The notes below the pieces were generated by a model. That model was not told the DNA's origin. It saw only the letters and a program-made list of their open reading frames with translations, and did not search any database. From NCBI RefSeq assembly GCF_002887775.1, contig NZ_LOCM01000020.1:26548-90547 (forward strand): a stretch of 64,000 bases of DNA. The letters run 5' to 3'. This DNA comes from Streptococcus penaeicida. GTDB taxonomy: Bacteria > Bacillota > Bacilli > Lactobacillales > Streptococcaceae. Positions 56,192-64,000 of the stretch are shown here, piece by piece. Both the position numbers and the translations under genes were made by a program. How positions within the stretch are numbered: the stretch's first letter is position 1; every line of letters starts with the position of its first letter.

Positions 56192-56855
56192 TTTTTAACT
56201 TTTCTAAAGTCTTTTTTCCAATTCCTGAAATTTTCAAAAGGTCCTCCAGTTTCTCAAATCCGCCAGTAGCTTCTCGAGCCTCGATAATTTCTTGCGCTCT
56301 CTTTTCACCAATACCAGGAATCTTTTGCAAATCAGCAACACTTGCCTTATTAATATTGACCTTGCCCTTTCCACCTTCATCTTGAGAAGATTGGGAAGAT
56401 AAATTTTCCGTGAGATTTACTGCTTTTGCTTCCCCTTTTTGTGCCACATAAATGACCGATCCATCACTTAATTTCTGAGCTAAATTAATAGCTTTAGGGT
56501 CAGCTGACTCCTTGAGTCCTCCTGCCATTTCAATTAAATCAGTAAGACGGCTTTCAAGAGGCAAGTGGTAAACCCCCTCTTTCTTAACAGCCCCTTTTAA
56601 ATCCACCACTATTTCTTGAATAGTTGTCCTATCAGGTTTCGTTTTTGATTCTACTAGCTCAGCTGACACCTCACTATTTTTGGCTATTGTATCAAAATTG
56701 ACATTAGATGTTTTCTTTTCTGGGGACCTAATGCCCCCAAAAAAGAAAAGACCTAAGGTGACTAGTAAAGCGAAACTTAACAAGGCTGTTAATATATTGG
56801 ACCAATTGAAGATTTCTGGATTCTTCTCTTTTAAAGCTAATAGTTTTTCTAACAT
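56172..56855 (-). CDS. comEA: competence DNA receptor ComEA
   Basis: A membrane-anchored receptor that binds double-stranded DNA and hands it to ComEC. The 227-residue protein has a membrane segment (about 22-44), an SLBB-like domain (about 85-140) and two helix-hairpin-helix motifs at the C terminus (NINKASVADLQKIPGIGEKR and LEDLLKISGIGKKTLEKL). It is first in the comEA-comEC operon. Confidence 0.95.
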   Translation of the reverse strand: MLEKLLALKEKNPEIFNWSNILTALLSFALLVTLGLFFFGGIRSPEKKTSNVNFDTIAKNSEVSAELVESKTKPDRTTIQEIVVDLKGAVKKEGVYHLPLESRLTDLIEMAGGLKESADPKAINLAQKLSDGSVIYVAQKGEAKAVNLTENLSSQSSQDEGGKGKVNINKASVADLQKIPGIGEKRAQEIIEAREATGGFEKLEDLLKISGIGKKTLEKLKNEISLD

Positions 56856-56871
56856 TTTTTCACCTCACTAT

Positions 56872-56881
56872 ATCATTCGAC
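56872..56881 (-). promoter_or_regulatory. candidate degenerate CIN-box of comEA
   Basis: Minus-strand GTCGAATG keeps the CGAAT core of the com-box TACGAATA, with A7 upstream, and lies about 20 bp before the comEA ATG. It matches at only 5-6 of 8 positions, so it is weaker evidence than at coiA. Confidence 0.4.
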
Positions 56882-56934
56882 TTTTTTTGAAAATAATATC
56901 TGAAAATCAAAAAAAAATATCCAGAAGGATATTT

Positions 56935-57674
56935 TTAAGATTTATGTTTATCTGGATCCCAAACAAAACTTGCAATAACAGTAAAGATGAGGGTTAGTAA
57001 GAGTACGATAATCAGTACCAAGGCCAGTGGGATACGATAGAGATAGGTTAAAATATGACGTTTTTTTCCTGTTTGATAAGGTGCATTCTCAGCATCCAAG
57101 CGGTTAAATTCCGTTTGAATTCGGTTAGCAACTTCAGCAATTCCTTCATCATTCATGCGTTTAATGTCCGAAATATCAATCGGATGACCAAAATTCATGT
57201 CCACGCGCTCACCAGCAATTAATCCTTTGAGCGTCATTGGTCCAGCGTAGCTGCTGGCATAATTTTAACTTTTGCCATTTTAGCAATAACCGCAACGCCA
57301 CCTTTAACATCTTGAGAATGACGACTACCACTTGGAAACATGACCAAGGACCGGTCTTTCTTTTTCAAAACGTTGACGGGATAACGAATGGCATCCGGCG
57401 ATGGATTTTCACGATCAATTGGAAAAGCACCACACATTTTGATCCACCAAGCAAAAAGGCGATTGGTAAATAACTCTTTCTTAGCCATAAAGATAAATTG
57501 TTTAGGACGGGCAGCAAAAGCCATATAAACGGGATCCCAGAAGGTCCGGTGGGGTGCTACCAAGATATAATTTTCATCTTTATGCAAAATATTTTCTTCA
57601 TTGTGATAATGGGCGTTGCCGTTCACAACCCATAATATAAAGACAACAAGTCCTCGTAAATAAGCGTAAAACAA
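56935..57674 (-). pseudogene. plsC: 1-acyl-sn-glycerol-3-phosphate acyltransferase, frameshifted by one base
   Basis: Makes phosphatidic acid at the membrane. The HX4D motif is HRTFWD (about 42-47) and the second motif MFPSGSRH lies at about 113-120. The first frame ends PAATLDQ at 57237. The other frame resumes GPMTLKGLIAGERVDMNFGH and runs to 56935, ending in a hydrophobic C-terminal segment. One base missing near 57248-57254 (PAA-YAGPMT) restores 246 residues. plsC is normally essential, so error is likely. Confidence 0.85.
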
Positions 57675-57800
57675 CTGATTCTCCTTTAATCGATTTGACT
57701 TTATTTATTGTATCACGAAACAACTGAATGTCAACTTTATCATACAAGCAAGACTCAAGAGGATACAAAGCAAAGCATTTCTATCATGTTCTTTTTTTGC

Positions 57801-57806
57801 TATAAT
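57801..57806 (+). promoter_or_regulatory. promoter of the tRNA methyltransferase-like operon, predicted leaderless
   Basis: TGCTATAAT (TATAAT 57801-57806) is exactly 6 bp before ATG 57813. The AAGG in the gap is only two bases from the ATG, too close to act as a Shine-Dalgarno. Confidence 0.6.
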
Positions 57807-57812
57807 AAGGCT

Positions 57813-58589
57813 ATGAATGAAAATCTTTTAAAAACGGGTGAGCGTATTGACCAACTTTATTCAGACCAAGTTAAAATAATTCAAAATAAAGATGTTTTTT
57901 CTTATTCTATAGATAGTGTCCTTCTCTCCCGTTTTCCAAAAATACCTAGCAGAGGGTTAATCGTCGACCTTTGTTCAGGAAACGGGGCCGTTGGCCTTTT
58001 TGCTAGTCAACAAACAAGAGCACGAATCGTGGAAGTTGAAATCCAAGAAAGACTTGCTGATATGGCCCAACGTTCCATCAAACTCAATCATTTAGAAGAA
58101 CAAGTTTCCATGGTCCGTGATGATTTAAAAAATCTCCTCGATTACGTTCCTAGATCAGGAGTTGATTTAATTCTTTGTAATCCACCTTATTTCAAAGCAA
58201 GTGAAACATCTAAAAAAAATCTCTCTGAGCATTATCTTTTAGCCCGACATGAAATTACTACAAATTTAGAAGAAATTTGTCAAATCAGTCGACATGCCCT
58301 AAAATCAAATGGTCGTTTGGCTCTGGTTCATCGGCCCGATCGTTTCATTGATATTCTAGATTGTTTAAGACAATATGGCTTAGCTCCAAAACGCATTCAA
58401 TTTGTTTATCCCAAAGTAGGAAAAGACGCTAATATGCTCTTAATTGAAGCCATCAAAGATGGCTCTATTGAAGGATTAAAAATTCTGCCACCACTGATTG
58501 TCCACCAAGACAATGGAGACTACACTGAACAAATTAAGCAGATTTATTTTGGTTCACATGAAAATGAAAAAGAAAGTAAAAACCTATGA
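57813..58589 (+). CDS. SAM-dependent methyltransferase, TrmN6-like
   Basis: A 258-residue class I methyltransferase with the SAM loop VDLCSGNGAVGL (about 49-60) and the adenine-N6 signature NPPY (about 125-128). It is closest to the tRNA1(Val) A37 N6-methyltransferase family (YfiC/TrmN6). The ATG at 57813 is preferred to 57708, which would precede the promoter. It is first in an overlapping three-gene operon. Confidence 0.83.
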   Translation: MNENLLKTGERIDQLYSDQVKIIQNKDVFSYSIDSVLLSRFPKIPSRGLIVDLCSGNGAVGLFASQQTRARIVEVEIQERLADMAQRSIKLNHLEEQVSMVRDDLKNLLDYVPRSGVDLILCNPPYFKASETSKKNLSEHYLLARHEITTNLEEICQISRHALKSNGRLALVHRPDRFIDILDCLRQYGLAPKRIQFVYPKVGKDANMLLIEAIKDGSIEGLKILPPLIVHQDNGDYTEQIKQIYFGSHENEKESKNL

Positions 58590-58804
58590 AAAAATTTTTC
58601 CTCCTCGGTAACCTCATCTTATTTTGCTTAGTTGTCATTGTTGCACTTTTTTTATGGTTTCGTAATACAGATGGCACTGGTGCCATTCAAACTGCGGGTG
58701 CAAAAATGGTCACCGAATTAGTCTGGTTTATCTTCTATTTTATTATCTTGGCCTTGCAAGCTCTCTTTTTATTAATCAAAAAGGCTTTCAGTCATGACAG
58801 ATAA
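58586..58804 (+). CDS. small two-span membrane protein, unknown function
   Basis: A 72-residue protein with two hydrophobic segments (about 4-24 and 44-66) joined by a polar loop containing [16 protein letters not shown] do not recognise a family. It overlaps the methyltransferase by 4 bp (ATGA) and the GIY-YIG gene by 11 bp, so all three are probably translated together. Confidence 0.7.
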   Translation: MKKFFLLGNLILFCLVVIVALFLWFRNTDGTGAIQTAGAKMVTELVWFIFYFIILALQALFLLIKKAFSHDR

Positions 58805-59060
58805 GCAAGCATATATGTACGTATTAGAGTGTGCCGATGGAACACTTTATACTGGTTATACCACTGATTTAGAAAATAGATTGAAAAAGCACAATACTGG
58901 CAAAGGGGCAAAATACACCCGTGCTCGCTTACCTGTTAACCTTATATATAGTGAAACTTTTCCAAATAAACAAGAAGCCATGAGCGCCGAAGCTCTCTTC
59001 AAAAAACGGAAAACACGTCAACAAAAATTAGATTATATCAAAGAGCATCTAAAAAAATAA
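58794..59060 (+). CDS. GIY-YIG domain protein (UPF0213/YhbQ-like)
   Basis: A small 88-residue single-domain GIY-YIG nuclease-fold protein. The motif pair appears as [16 protein letters not shown], the arginine is in ENRLKKHN, and the glutamate in [10 protein letters not shown]. The biological role of this family is not settled. Its position after the TrmN6-like gene is common in Firmicutes. Confidence 0.85.
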   Translation: MTDKQAYMYVLECADGTLYTGYTTDLENRLKKHNTGKGAKYTRARLPVNLIYSETFPNKQEAMSAEALFKKRKTRQQKLDYIKEHLKK

Positions 59061-59079
59061 AATACTTAGTCCAAAAAAT

Positions 59080-59110
59080 AAAGACATGAGAACAATTCCC
59101 ATGTCTTTTA
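59080..59110. terminator. bidirectional terminator between the GIY-YIG gene and kup
   Basis: AAAGACATG (59080-59088) pairs with CATGTCTTT (59100-59108), with A and T runs on the two sides. Confidence 0.8.
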
Positions 59111-59112
59111 GA

Positions 59113-61118
59113 TTATACTGTCTCAGGTTTTACTTCGACTTCTTTGACTTCTTTGATTGGGAGTTTTAAAATATCTGAAAGTATCAATGGCACTAATTCG
59201 ACTTTAACTTCAGAATACTGTAACCCAAACCAACGGGTAGGTGTTGCTGTGAAGTGTTTAATATTTGATTTGGTTTGCATAATGAAACGTTCGAAACCTG
59301 TTAATTGTCTAGCTTGAGAGACCCGTTCTTCAATGATGACAAAGCGGAAATCCCCAACTTCACGTCCTGGTGAAATCGAATATTCTTGTACTTGTTTCGG
59401 TAAGCGACCACTTTCCATCAAATCTTGAACAATGGTTCTCAGATAACGAGGAACGGTTTGAGGCATTCTAAAACCAAGGTAAAGTTCTACTTTAACCATA
59501 TAATCCGTATCCATCATATCAACCTTATATTTAGCTGTGTAGGGTTCATCTGTAACTTTTACATTCACAAACCAATAAACTTTAGCTCGTTTTGGTCGTT
59601 TGTCTAAGATAGAATAGAGAATGGATTTATCAATCATGTTATCTTTAATACGGTTAGTTAAATAGACAACATTAGTTTGGTACAAATCAATTGATGTGTC
59701 ATCGCGAAGAGCTTTAATTTGATCACGGTAGTCCAAAAGGTTAAGTGACTTAACATACTTAAAGACAATTTTTGTTCCACGATGCCAGATGAACATAAGG
59801 GAAATAATGGTAAAAGCTATGATAACAACAACATAGCCACCATGAAGGAATTTAACGGCTGACGCCAGAAGAAGATAAACTCGATAATGGCGAAGAATGA
59901 CATGACTAAATGTGCCAACATTGACTTCATTCCTCGTTTGATTAAATAATAATTTAAGAGGATGGTTGTCATTAACATGGTAATGGTAATGGCTAGACCA
60001 TATGCTGATTCCATATGTGCTGAATTTCGGAAATAAAGAACTGTACTTGATGTGATTAAGAACAAAACCCAGTTAATCACTGGAATGTATAATTGTCCTA
60101 AATTCTCACCCGGATAGGTAACTCTAAAGAGTGGGAAAATTTTCAAGCGCATTGCTTCTGCAACTAGGGTAAATGACCCAGTAATTAATGCTTGCGATGC
60201 AATAATGGCTGCCATTGTGGCAAGGATTACGGCGTAAACCCGGAAGTTTTCTGGGACGCTTGCAAAGAAGGGATTTAATTCAATGCCACTATTTTTATTG
60301 GCTAAAATCCAAGCACCCTGCCCACAATAAGATAAGACGATACAGGCTTTTACAAAAGGCCAGCTGACATATATATTCCCCCGACCAACGTGACCTAAAT
60401 CAGAATAAAGGGCTTCTGCTCCGGTGGTAGCAAGAAAAATAGATCCTAAGATAAAGATTCCCCGATGGTTTTCTGGGCTCATTAATAAATGGATAGCGTA
60501 GTAAGGGTTAATTGCCCTGAAAATTTCCAAGTGTCCTAAACTGTTAATTAGACCCATAAGGCCAAGAAAACTGAACCAAACTAACATGACTGGACCAAAT
60601 AGCTTACCGATTAAACTGGTTCCAAATCGCTGGATACTAAATAGCATTAAGAGTATCATTAATGTGGTTATGATGACATTTGTTTGATTATTATAAATTG
60701 TATCTATTCCAGGTACTGCCTTTAGACCTTCAATGGCGGAGGTTACTGTCACTGCTGGCGTTAGAGCTCCATCTGATAGTAAGGTAGCTCCACCTATCAT
60801 TGCTGGTACGATTAACCATTTGGACATTTTTCGAACCAAAGTATAAAGGGAGAAAATTCCCCCTTCGTGATGGTTATCAGCTTTCAAGGCAATCCAAACA
60901 TATTTAACAGTTGTAATTAAGGTCAGGGTCCAAATAATGAGTGAAACTGAACCTAGAATGAATTGTTCAGACATTTGTGTCAAACCACCCTGGTTCTCAA
61001 CTAATGACTGCATGGTATAGAGGGGACTTGTTCCTATATCTCCATATACAATTCCGAGTGCGATTACAAATCCGGCTTTTGTAGCTTTATCAAAAGACGG
61101 GTGATTGGCATTGGACAT
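59113..61118 (-). pseudogene. kup: Kup-type potassium uptake protein, frameshifted by one base
   Basis: A KUP/HAK potassium symporter with about 12 membrane segments and a C-terminal cytoplasmic domain. The N terminus has [18 protein letters not shown], the family signature. The first frame (from 61118) ends [12 protein letters not shown] at 59817. The alternate frame reads [15 protein letters not shown] and joins [18 protein letters not shown] to 59113. One base missing near 59860 gives 668 residues, the normal length. If real, the lesion separates the transmembrane part from the cytoplasmic domain. Confidence 0.87.
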
Positions 61119-61209
61119 CCAATCGTCCTCCTAATTTTTCATTAAAAATACCAAAAATGGTTGCCACCATTATAACAAATTCTATACTAAAAAGATATGA
61201 TAGACCTAT

Positions 61210-61247
61210 AAAAAAAGAGAGCTGAAAACGAATTCAACTCACTTTTT
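61210..61247 (-). terminator. terminator of the DEAD-box helicase gene
   Basis: AAAAAGtGAGtTGAA pairs imperfectly with TTCAgCTCtCTTTTT, followed by T on the minus strand. Confidence 0.65.
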
Positions 61248-61250
61248 GGA

Positions 61251-62885
61251 TTATTCACCTTTATGACGAATGACAAACCCTGAATCTTTTTTATTTGATT
61301 TTTTGTCTTTATTAAAGAATTCACTCGCATTACGTTTTGGTTTACGTTTGAAGTCACGTCCACCACCGTTTTCGTCACGTTTATCTTTACGACGGTCATC
61401 ACGTTTTTCACCACCACGACGGTCATCACGTTTACCACGGTATCCGCCTCCACGACGGTCACCATCACGTCCACCACCACGACGATTGTCACGTCCACGG
61501 CCACCTTTAGCTGATTTTTTACCACCACCATGGCCACCACCAACATATTTAAATGGCAATGGTTTTTCACGAGCAATCTCAACTTCTGGTTGGTCAGCTG
61601 GATCTTGGACAGTTAAGCTTAAGATGTATAATGCTAACTCTTCAGGTGTAAATTCAGAGGCAAGTTGGATAGCATCACCTTTAAATTTATCAAAGTTTGA
61701 ACGAATTGTTTCGTCTGCGAAATCACGTTCAATCTTTTTAAGTGCCACTTTCTTTTTAGCTTGGAAAGCTTCTTCAGCAGTTGCTGGTTTAAGTGGTTTC
61801 ATTTGTTTCTTGGTGAGGTTCTCAATCATAGTCAAGTAACCCATTTCGTTTGGTGAAACGAATGTGATTGATTCCCCTGATTTACCTGCACGTCCAGTAC
61901 GTCCAATACGGTGAACATAGCTTTCTGGATCCTGTGTAATATCATAGTTATAAACGTGGGTTACGTTTGAAATATCTAATCCACGTGCAGCAACGTCTGT
62001 TGCTACCAAGATATCAACTTGGTCCCCTTTGAAGTCACGAATAACACGTAAACGTTTATTCTGGTCAAGATCACCATGGATACCTTCTGCACGGAAACCA
62101 CGTAATTTCAAACCACGTGTAATTTCATCGACACGACGTTTTGTACGACCAAAAACGATTGAAAGTTCTGGTTGATCAACGTCCATCAAACGTGTCATAG
62201 TATCAAATTTTTCTTGTTCCTTAACACGAACGTAATATTGTTCAACATTAACGTTGGTTAATTCTTTATTTTTAATTTGGACATGCTCTGGATTTTTCAT
62301 GAACTTAACGCCGATTTGTTTAATTGGATCTGGCATAGTTGCAGAAAAGAGCAGGGTTTGGCGTTCAGCAGGAACGCGGCTGATAATTGCTTCAATATCT
62401 TCTAAGAAGCCCATGTTAAGCATTTCGTCAGCTTCATCAAGGATAAGTGTTTCAACATGGTCAAGTCTTAATGCTTTTCGTTTAATCAAGTCAAGCAAAC
62501 GACCTGGAGTACCTACAACAATATGAGCACCAGATTTAAGGGCTTTAATTTGTTTGTCAATACTTGCGCCACCATATACTGAGCGGACTTTAACACCTTT
62601 ATCACGACCGAAACGGAAGAGTTCTTCTTGACTCTGAACAGCAAGTTCACGAGTTGGTGCAATAACGAGTGCTTGGATAATGTTTTCATCCGTGCGGATC
62701 TTATTCAAGGTTGGAAGTCCAAAAGCAGCTGTTTTACCAGTTCCTGTTTGTGCTTGACCAATGACATCTTTTCCTTCTAATGCTAGTGGAATCGTCATCT
62801 CTTGGATTGGAGATGCTTGTTCAAAACCTGCTGTTACAACAGCTGATTGGATGTCTTCTGATAAGTTTAATTCTGTAAATTTCAA
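61251..62885 (-). CDS. cshA: DEAD-box RNA helicase, CshA-type, with RGG-rich tail
   Basis: A 544-residue RNA helicase probably in the degradosome and cold adaptation. Motifs are SPIQEMTIPLAL (Q), AQTGTGKTAAF (I), DEAD (II), SAT (III) and HRIGRTGRAGKSG (VI). The C-terminal 90 residues are rich in Arg, Gly and Asp (RRGGGRDGDRRGGG), an RNA-binding tail. I place the start at TTG 62885, where the conserved KFTELNLSEDIQ begins with AAAGAG upstream. The frame is open further to 62951, but those residues look unrelated. Confidence 0.92.
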   Translation of the reverse strand: MKFTELNLSEDIQSAVVTAGFEQASPIQEMTIPLALEGKDVIGQAQTGTGKTAAFGLPTLNKIRTDENIIQALVIAPTRELAVQSQEELFRFGRDKGVKVRSVYGGASIDKQIKALKSGAHIVVGTPGRLLDLIKRKALRLDHVETLILDEADEMLNMGFLEDIEAIISRVPAERQTLLFSATMPDPIKQIGVKFMKNPEHVQIKNKELTNVNVEQYYVRVKEQEKFDTMTRLMDVDQPELSIVFGRTKRRVDEITRGLKLRGFRAEGIHGDLDQNKRLRVIRDFKGDQVDILVATDVAARGLDISNVTHVYNYDITQDPESYVHRIGRTGRAGKSGESITFVSPNEMGYLTMIENLTKKQMKPLKPATAEEAFQAKKKVALKKIERDFADETIRSNFDKFKGDAIQLASEFTPEELALYILSLTVQDPADQPEVEIAREKPLPFKYVGGGHGGGKKSAKGGRGRDNRRGGGRDGDRRGGGYRGKRDDRRGGEKRDDRRKDKRDENGGGRDFKRKPKRNASEFFNKDKKSNKKDSGFVIRHKGE

Positions 62886-63079
62886 ATGTTTCTCTTTTCT
62901 AAAAAAGCAGTGCGAAGCTGCCTTATAAGCCTTTATAGTTCTGTCGTTCAAATAACAACTAGACTAGTTTAACACAATTAAATCTAAAAAGATAGGAAAG
63001 ACCTTATGAAAGTGTTTTTACAAAAGTCATGGTAAAATAGATCTAAGGGTAAAATGATTTTACTAAAATTAATAGAAAA

Positions 63080-63085
63080 TATAAT
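63080..63085 (+). promoter_or_regulatory. promoter -10 of the Cof-type phosphatase gene
   Basis: TATAAT at 63080-63085, 11 bp before the ATG at 63097. This implies a 5' leader of only about four nucleotides, close to but not exactly the leaderless spacing seen elsewhere. Confidence 0.5.
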
Positions 63086-63096
63086 GGTAAGAATTT

Positions 63097-63873
63097 ATGA
63101 ACTATAAGGGAATTGTTTTTTTTGACTTAGACGGGACACTACTTGATGCTTCATCTCATGTTTCTTCTGAAAATCGACAAGCATTAGACCAACTTCGTGC
63201 CAATGGCTATCTTCCAGTTATCGCTACTGGTCGTTCCATTTTAGAATTAGAAAATGTCTTGGAAGAATCTGGTATCAATTCAGTAGCCATGCTCAATGGT
63301 ATGGTGGTTCAAGTTAACAATGAGATTATTTTTTCAGAAACAATTGATAATGACGATATCACAAAAACATTAGAGTTAGCCCGTAGTTTAGGTGAAAGTA
63401 TCGCTTATTATACCCCGGAAGAGTTGGTATTAGCTGGACAGTCTCCGGGCTTGATTGGTCACTTCAACTACTTCCATGGCCCTATTCCCCGAACCGACCC
63501 TAGCTACTACTTAGATGTAGACATCAATATGATTCTGGTAGGTGGTTCCAACATTGAAAACGACCATCTTTATGTAGAAGCAGTTCCTAATCTTTGTTTT
63601 TTAAGGAATAGTCCCTATTCAATAGACGTCGTAAAAAAAGGATTTAACAAAGGTACAGGCGTTGATATTATCAAACGTGCTTTGAACTTAGATGATGTCC
63701 CGACATATGGATTTGGGGATGGAGGCAATGATTTGGACCTGCTCAAGGCTGTTGACCATCCAGTTGCAATGGAAAATGCAATCCCTCAACTGAAAGAATT
63801 AGCGGAATTTATCACCCATAAAAACACAGAAGACGGTATCGCCTTCGGCTTAAAATATTACGGACTTATCTAG
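63097..63873 (+). CDS. Cof-type HAD-IIB phosphatase
   Basis: A 258-residue HAD phosphatase with a C2B cap. FFDLDGTLLDASSHVS (nucleophile Asp about 9), ATGRS (motif II), VKKGFNKGTGVD (motif III Lys) and YGFGDGGNDLDLLKAVDHPVAM (motif IV) are all present. Such enzymes act on sugar phosphates, flavin or pyridoxal phosphates; the substrate here is unknown. It is monocistronic. Confidence 0.88.
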   Translation: MNYKGIVFFDLDGTLLDASSHVSSENRQALDQLRANGYLPVIATGRSILELENVLEESGINSVAMLNGMVVQVNNEIIFSETIDNDDITKTLELARSLGESIAYYTPEELVLAGQSPGLIGHFNYFHGPIPRTDPSYYLDVDINMILVGGSNIENDHLYVEAVPNLCFLRNSPYSIDVVKKGFNKGTGVDIIKRALNLDDVPTYGFGDGGNDLDLLKAVDHPVAMENAIPQLKELAEFITHKNTEDGIAFGLKYYGLI

Positions 63874-63910
63874 AAGAGTCTGGGACAAAAGTCTACACGA
63901 CTATAACAAA

Positions 63911-63939
63911 AAAGCAACGGTTTTTGCCGTTGCTTTTTG
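63911..63939 (+). terminator. terminator of the Cof-type phosphatase gene
   Basis: AAAGCAACGG (63911-63920) pairs with CCGTTGCTTT (63927-63936) and is followed by T. The last 60 bp of the window show no gene I can support. Confidence 0.85.
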
Positions 63940-64000
63940 CATGGTTGCGATAGTCTTGATAAAATAGAATTGTCTAAAAACACTTTAGAAAGGCTACCTC

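Noticed and set aside
61187..61582. Valine/methionine-rich minus-strand frame overlapping the helicase gene
   Set aside because: It is the alternate-frame shadow of the Arg-Gly repeat tail of the CshA-type helicase. Its repetitive text comes from that repeat.
61270..61839. Arg/Pro/Ser-rich plus-strand frame of 189 codons
   Set aside because: Antisense shadow of the same RGG tail; no ribosome site or promoter.
1..64000. CRISPR arrays, tRNA or rRNA genes, prophage genes
   Set aside because: No regularly spaced repeats, no tRNA-like cloverleaf ends with rRNA neighbours, and no integrase, capsid or portal genes were seen. The window is almost wholly core metabolism.

Overview
This window is chromosomal DNA from an AT-rich Firmicute that is almost certainly a Streptococcus, most likely of the pyogenic group. 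The grounds are gapN, the nrdH-nrdE-nrdF class Ib cluster, coiA/comEA/comEC, the DUF3272 small protein, an S_MK (SAM-III) box before metK, a manganese/iron-type sodA and PgdA. A complete glucuronide and glucuronate cluster fits a beta-glucuronidase-positive species such as S. uberis or S. iniae, but I cannot fix the species from sequence alone. I see no rRNA, tRNA, CRISPR array, prophage or intact insertion sequence. Nearly all of it is core genome, and most genes lie on the minus strand.

Layout. 1-7400: glucuronide catabolism (uxaC, kdgA, GntR-type regulator, beta-glucuronidase, kdgK, GPH-family transporter). Two promoters have the same design: an operator inside the -35/-10 spacer and a cre site at the transcription start. 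7600-10500: murA and metK (S_MK riboswitch). 10500-17400: birA, DUF3272, a gene remnant, a hicAB toxin-antitoxin pair, dnaX, free-methionine sulfoxide reductase, DUF1294, udk and a small DEAD-box helicase. 17400-22600: pgdA, gapN, ptsHI. 22900-26540: NrdR-controlled nrdHEF. 26600-30030: a ClC channel, then a transaminase/omega-amidase pair. 30180-34850: alaS (T-box), prsA, an O-methyltransferase. 35100-40950: a TPP-riboswitch-controlled thiamin operon (ykoEDC uptake, tenA, thiD, thiM, thiE). 40970-49340: two HAD phosphatases, an OFA-type MFS carrier, pepF, coiA, another MFS carrier, rsuA and nagB (NagR-type operators). 49500-57680: queA, a membrane-anchored serine hydrolase, sodA, holA, comEC, comEA, plsC. 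57800-63880: a tRNA methyltransferase-like gene with two small overlapping genes, kup, a cshA-type helicase and a Cof-type phosphatase.

Two patterns run through the whole window. First, at least twelve genes carry single-base indels: kdgA, the glucuronide carrier, birA, hicA, pgdA, alaS, coiA, an MFS carrier, the serine hydrolase, holA, plsC and kup. Adding or removing one base restores a family-length protein each time. alaS carries two indels that cancel. Because essential genes are hit, I read most of these as sequencing or assembly errors, and I give full gene spans with the break marked. Second, seven genes have a -10 hexamer exactly 6 bp before the ATG, which predicts leaderless mRNAs.
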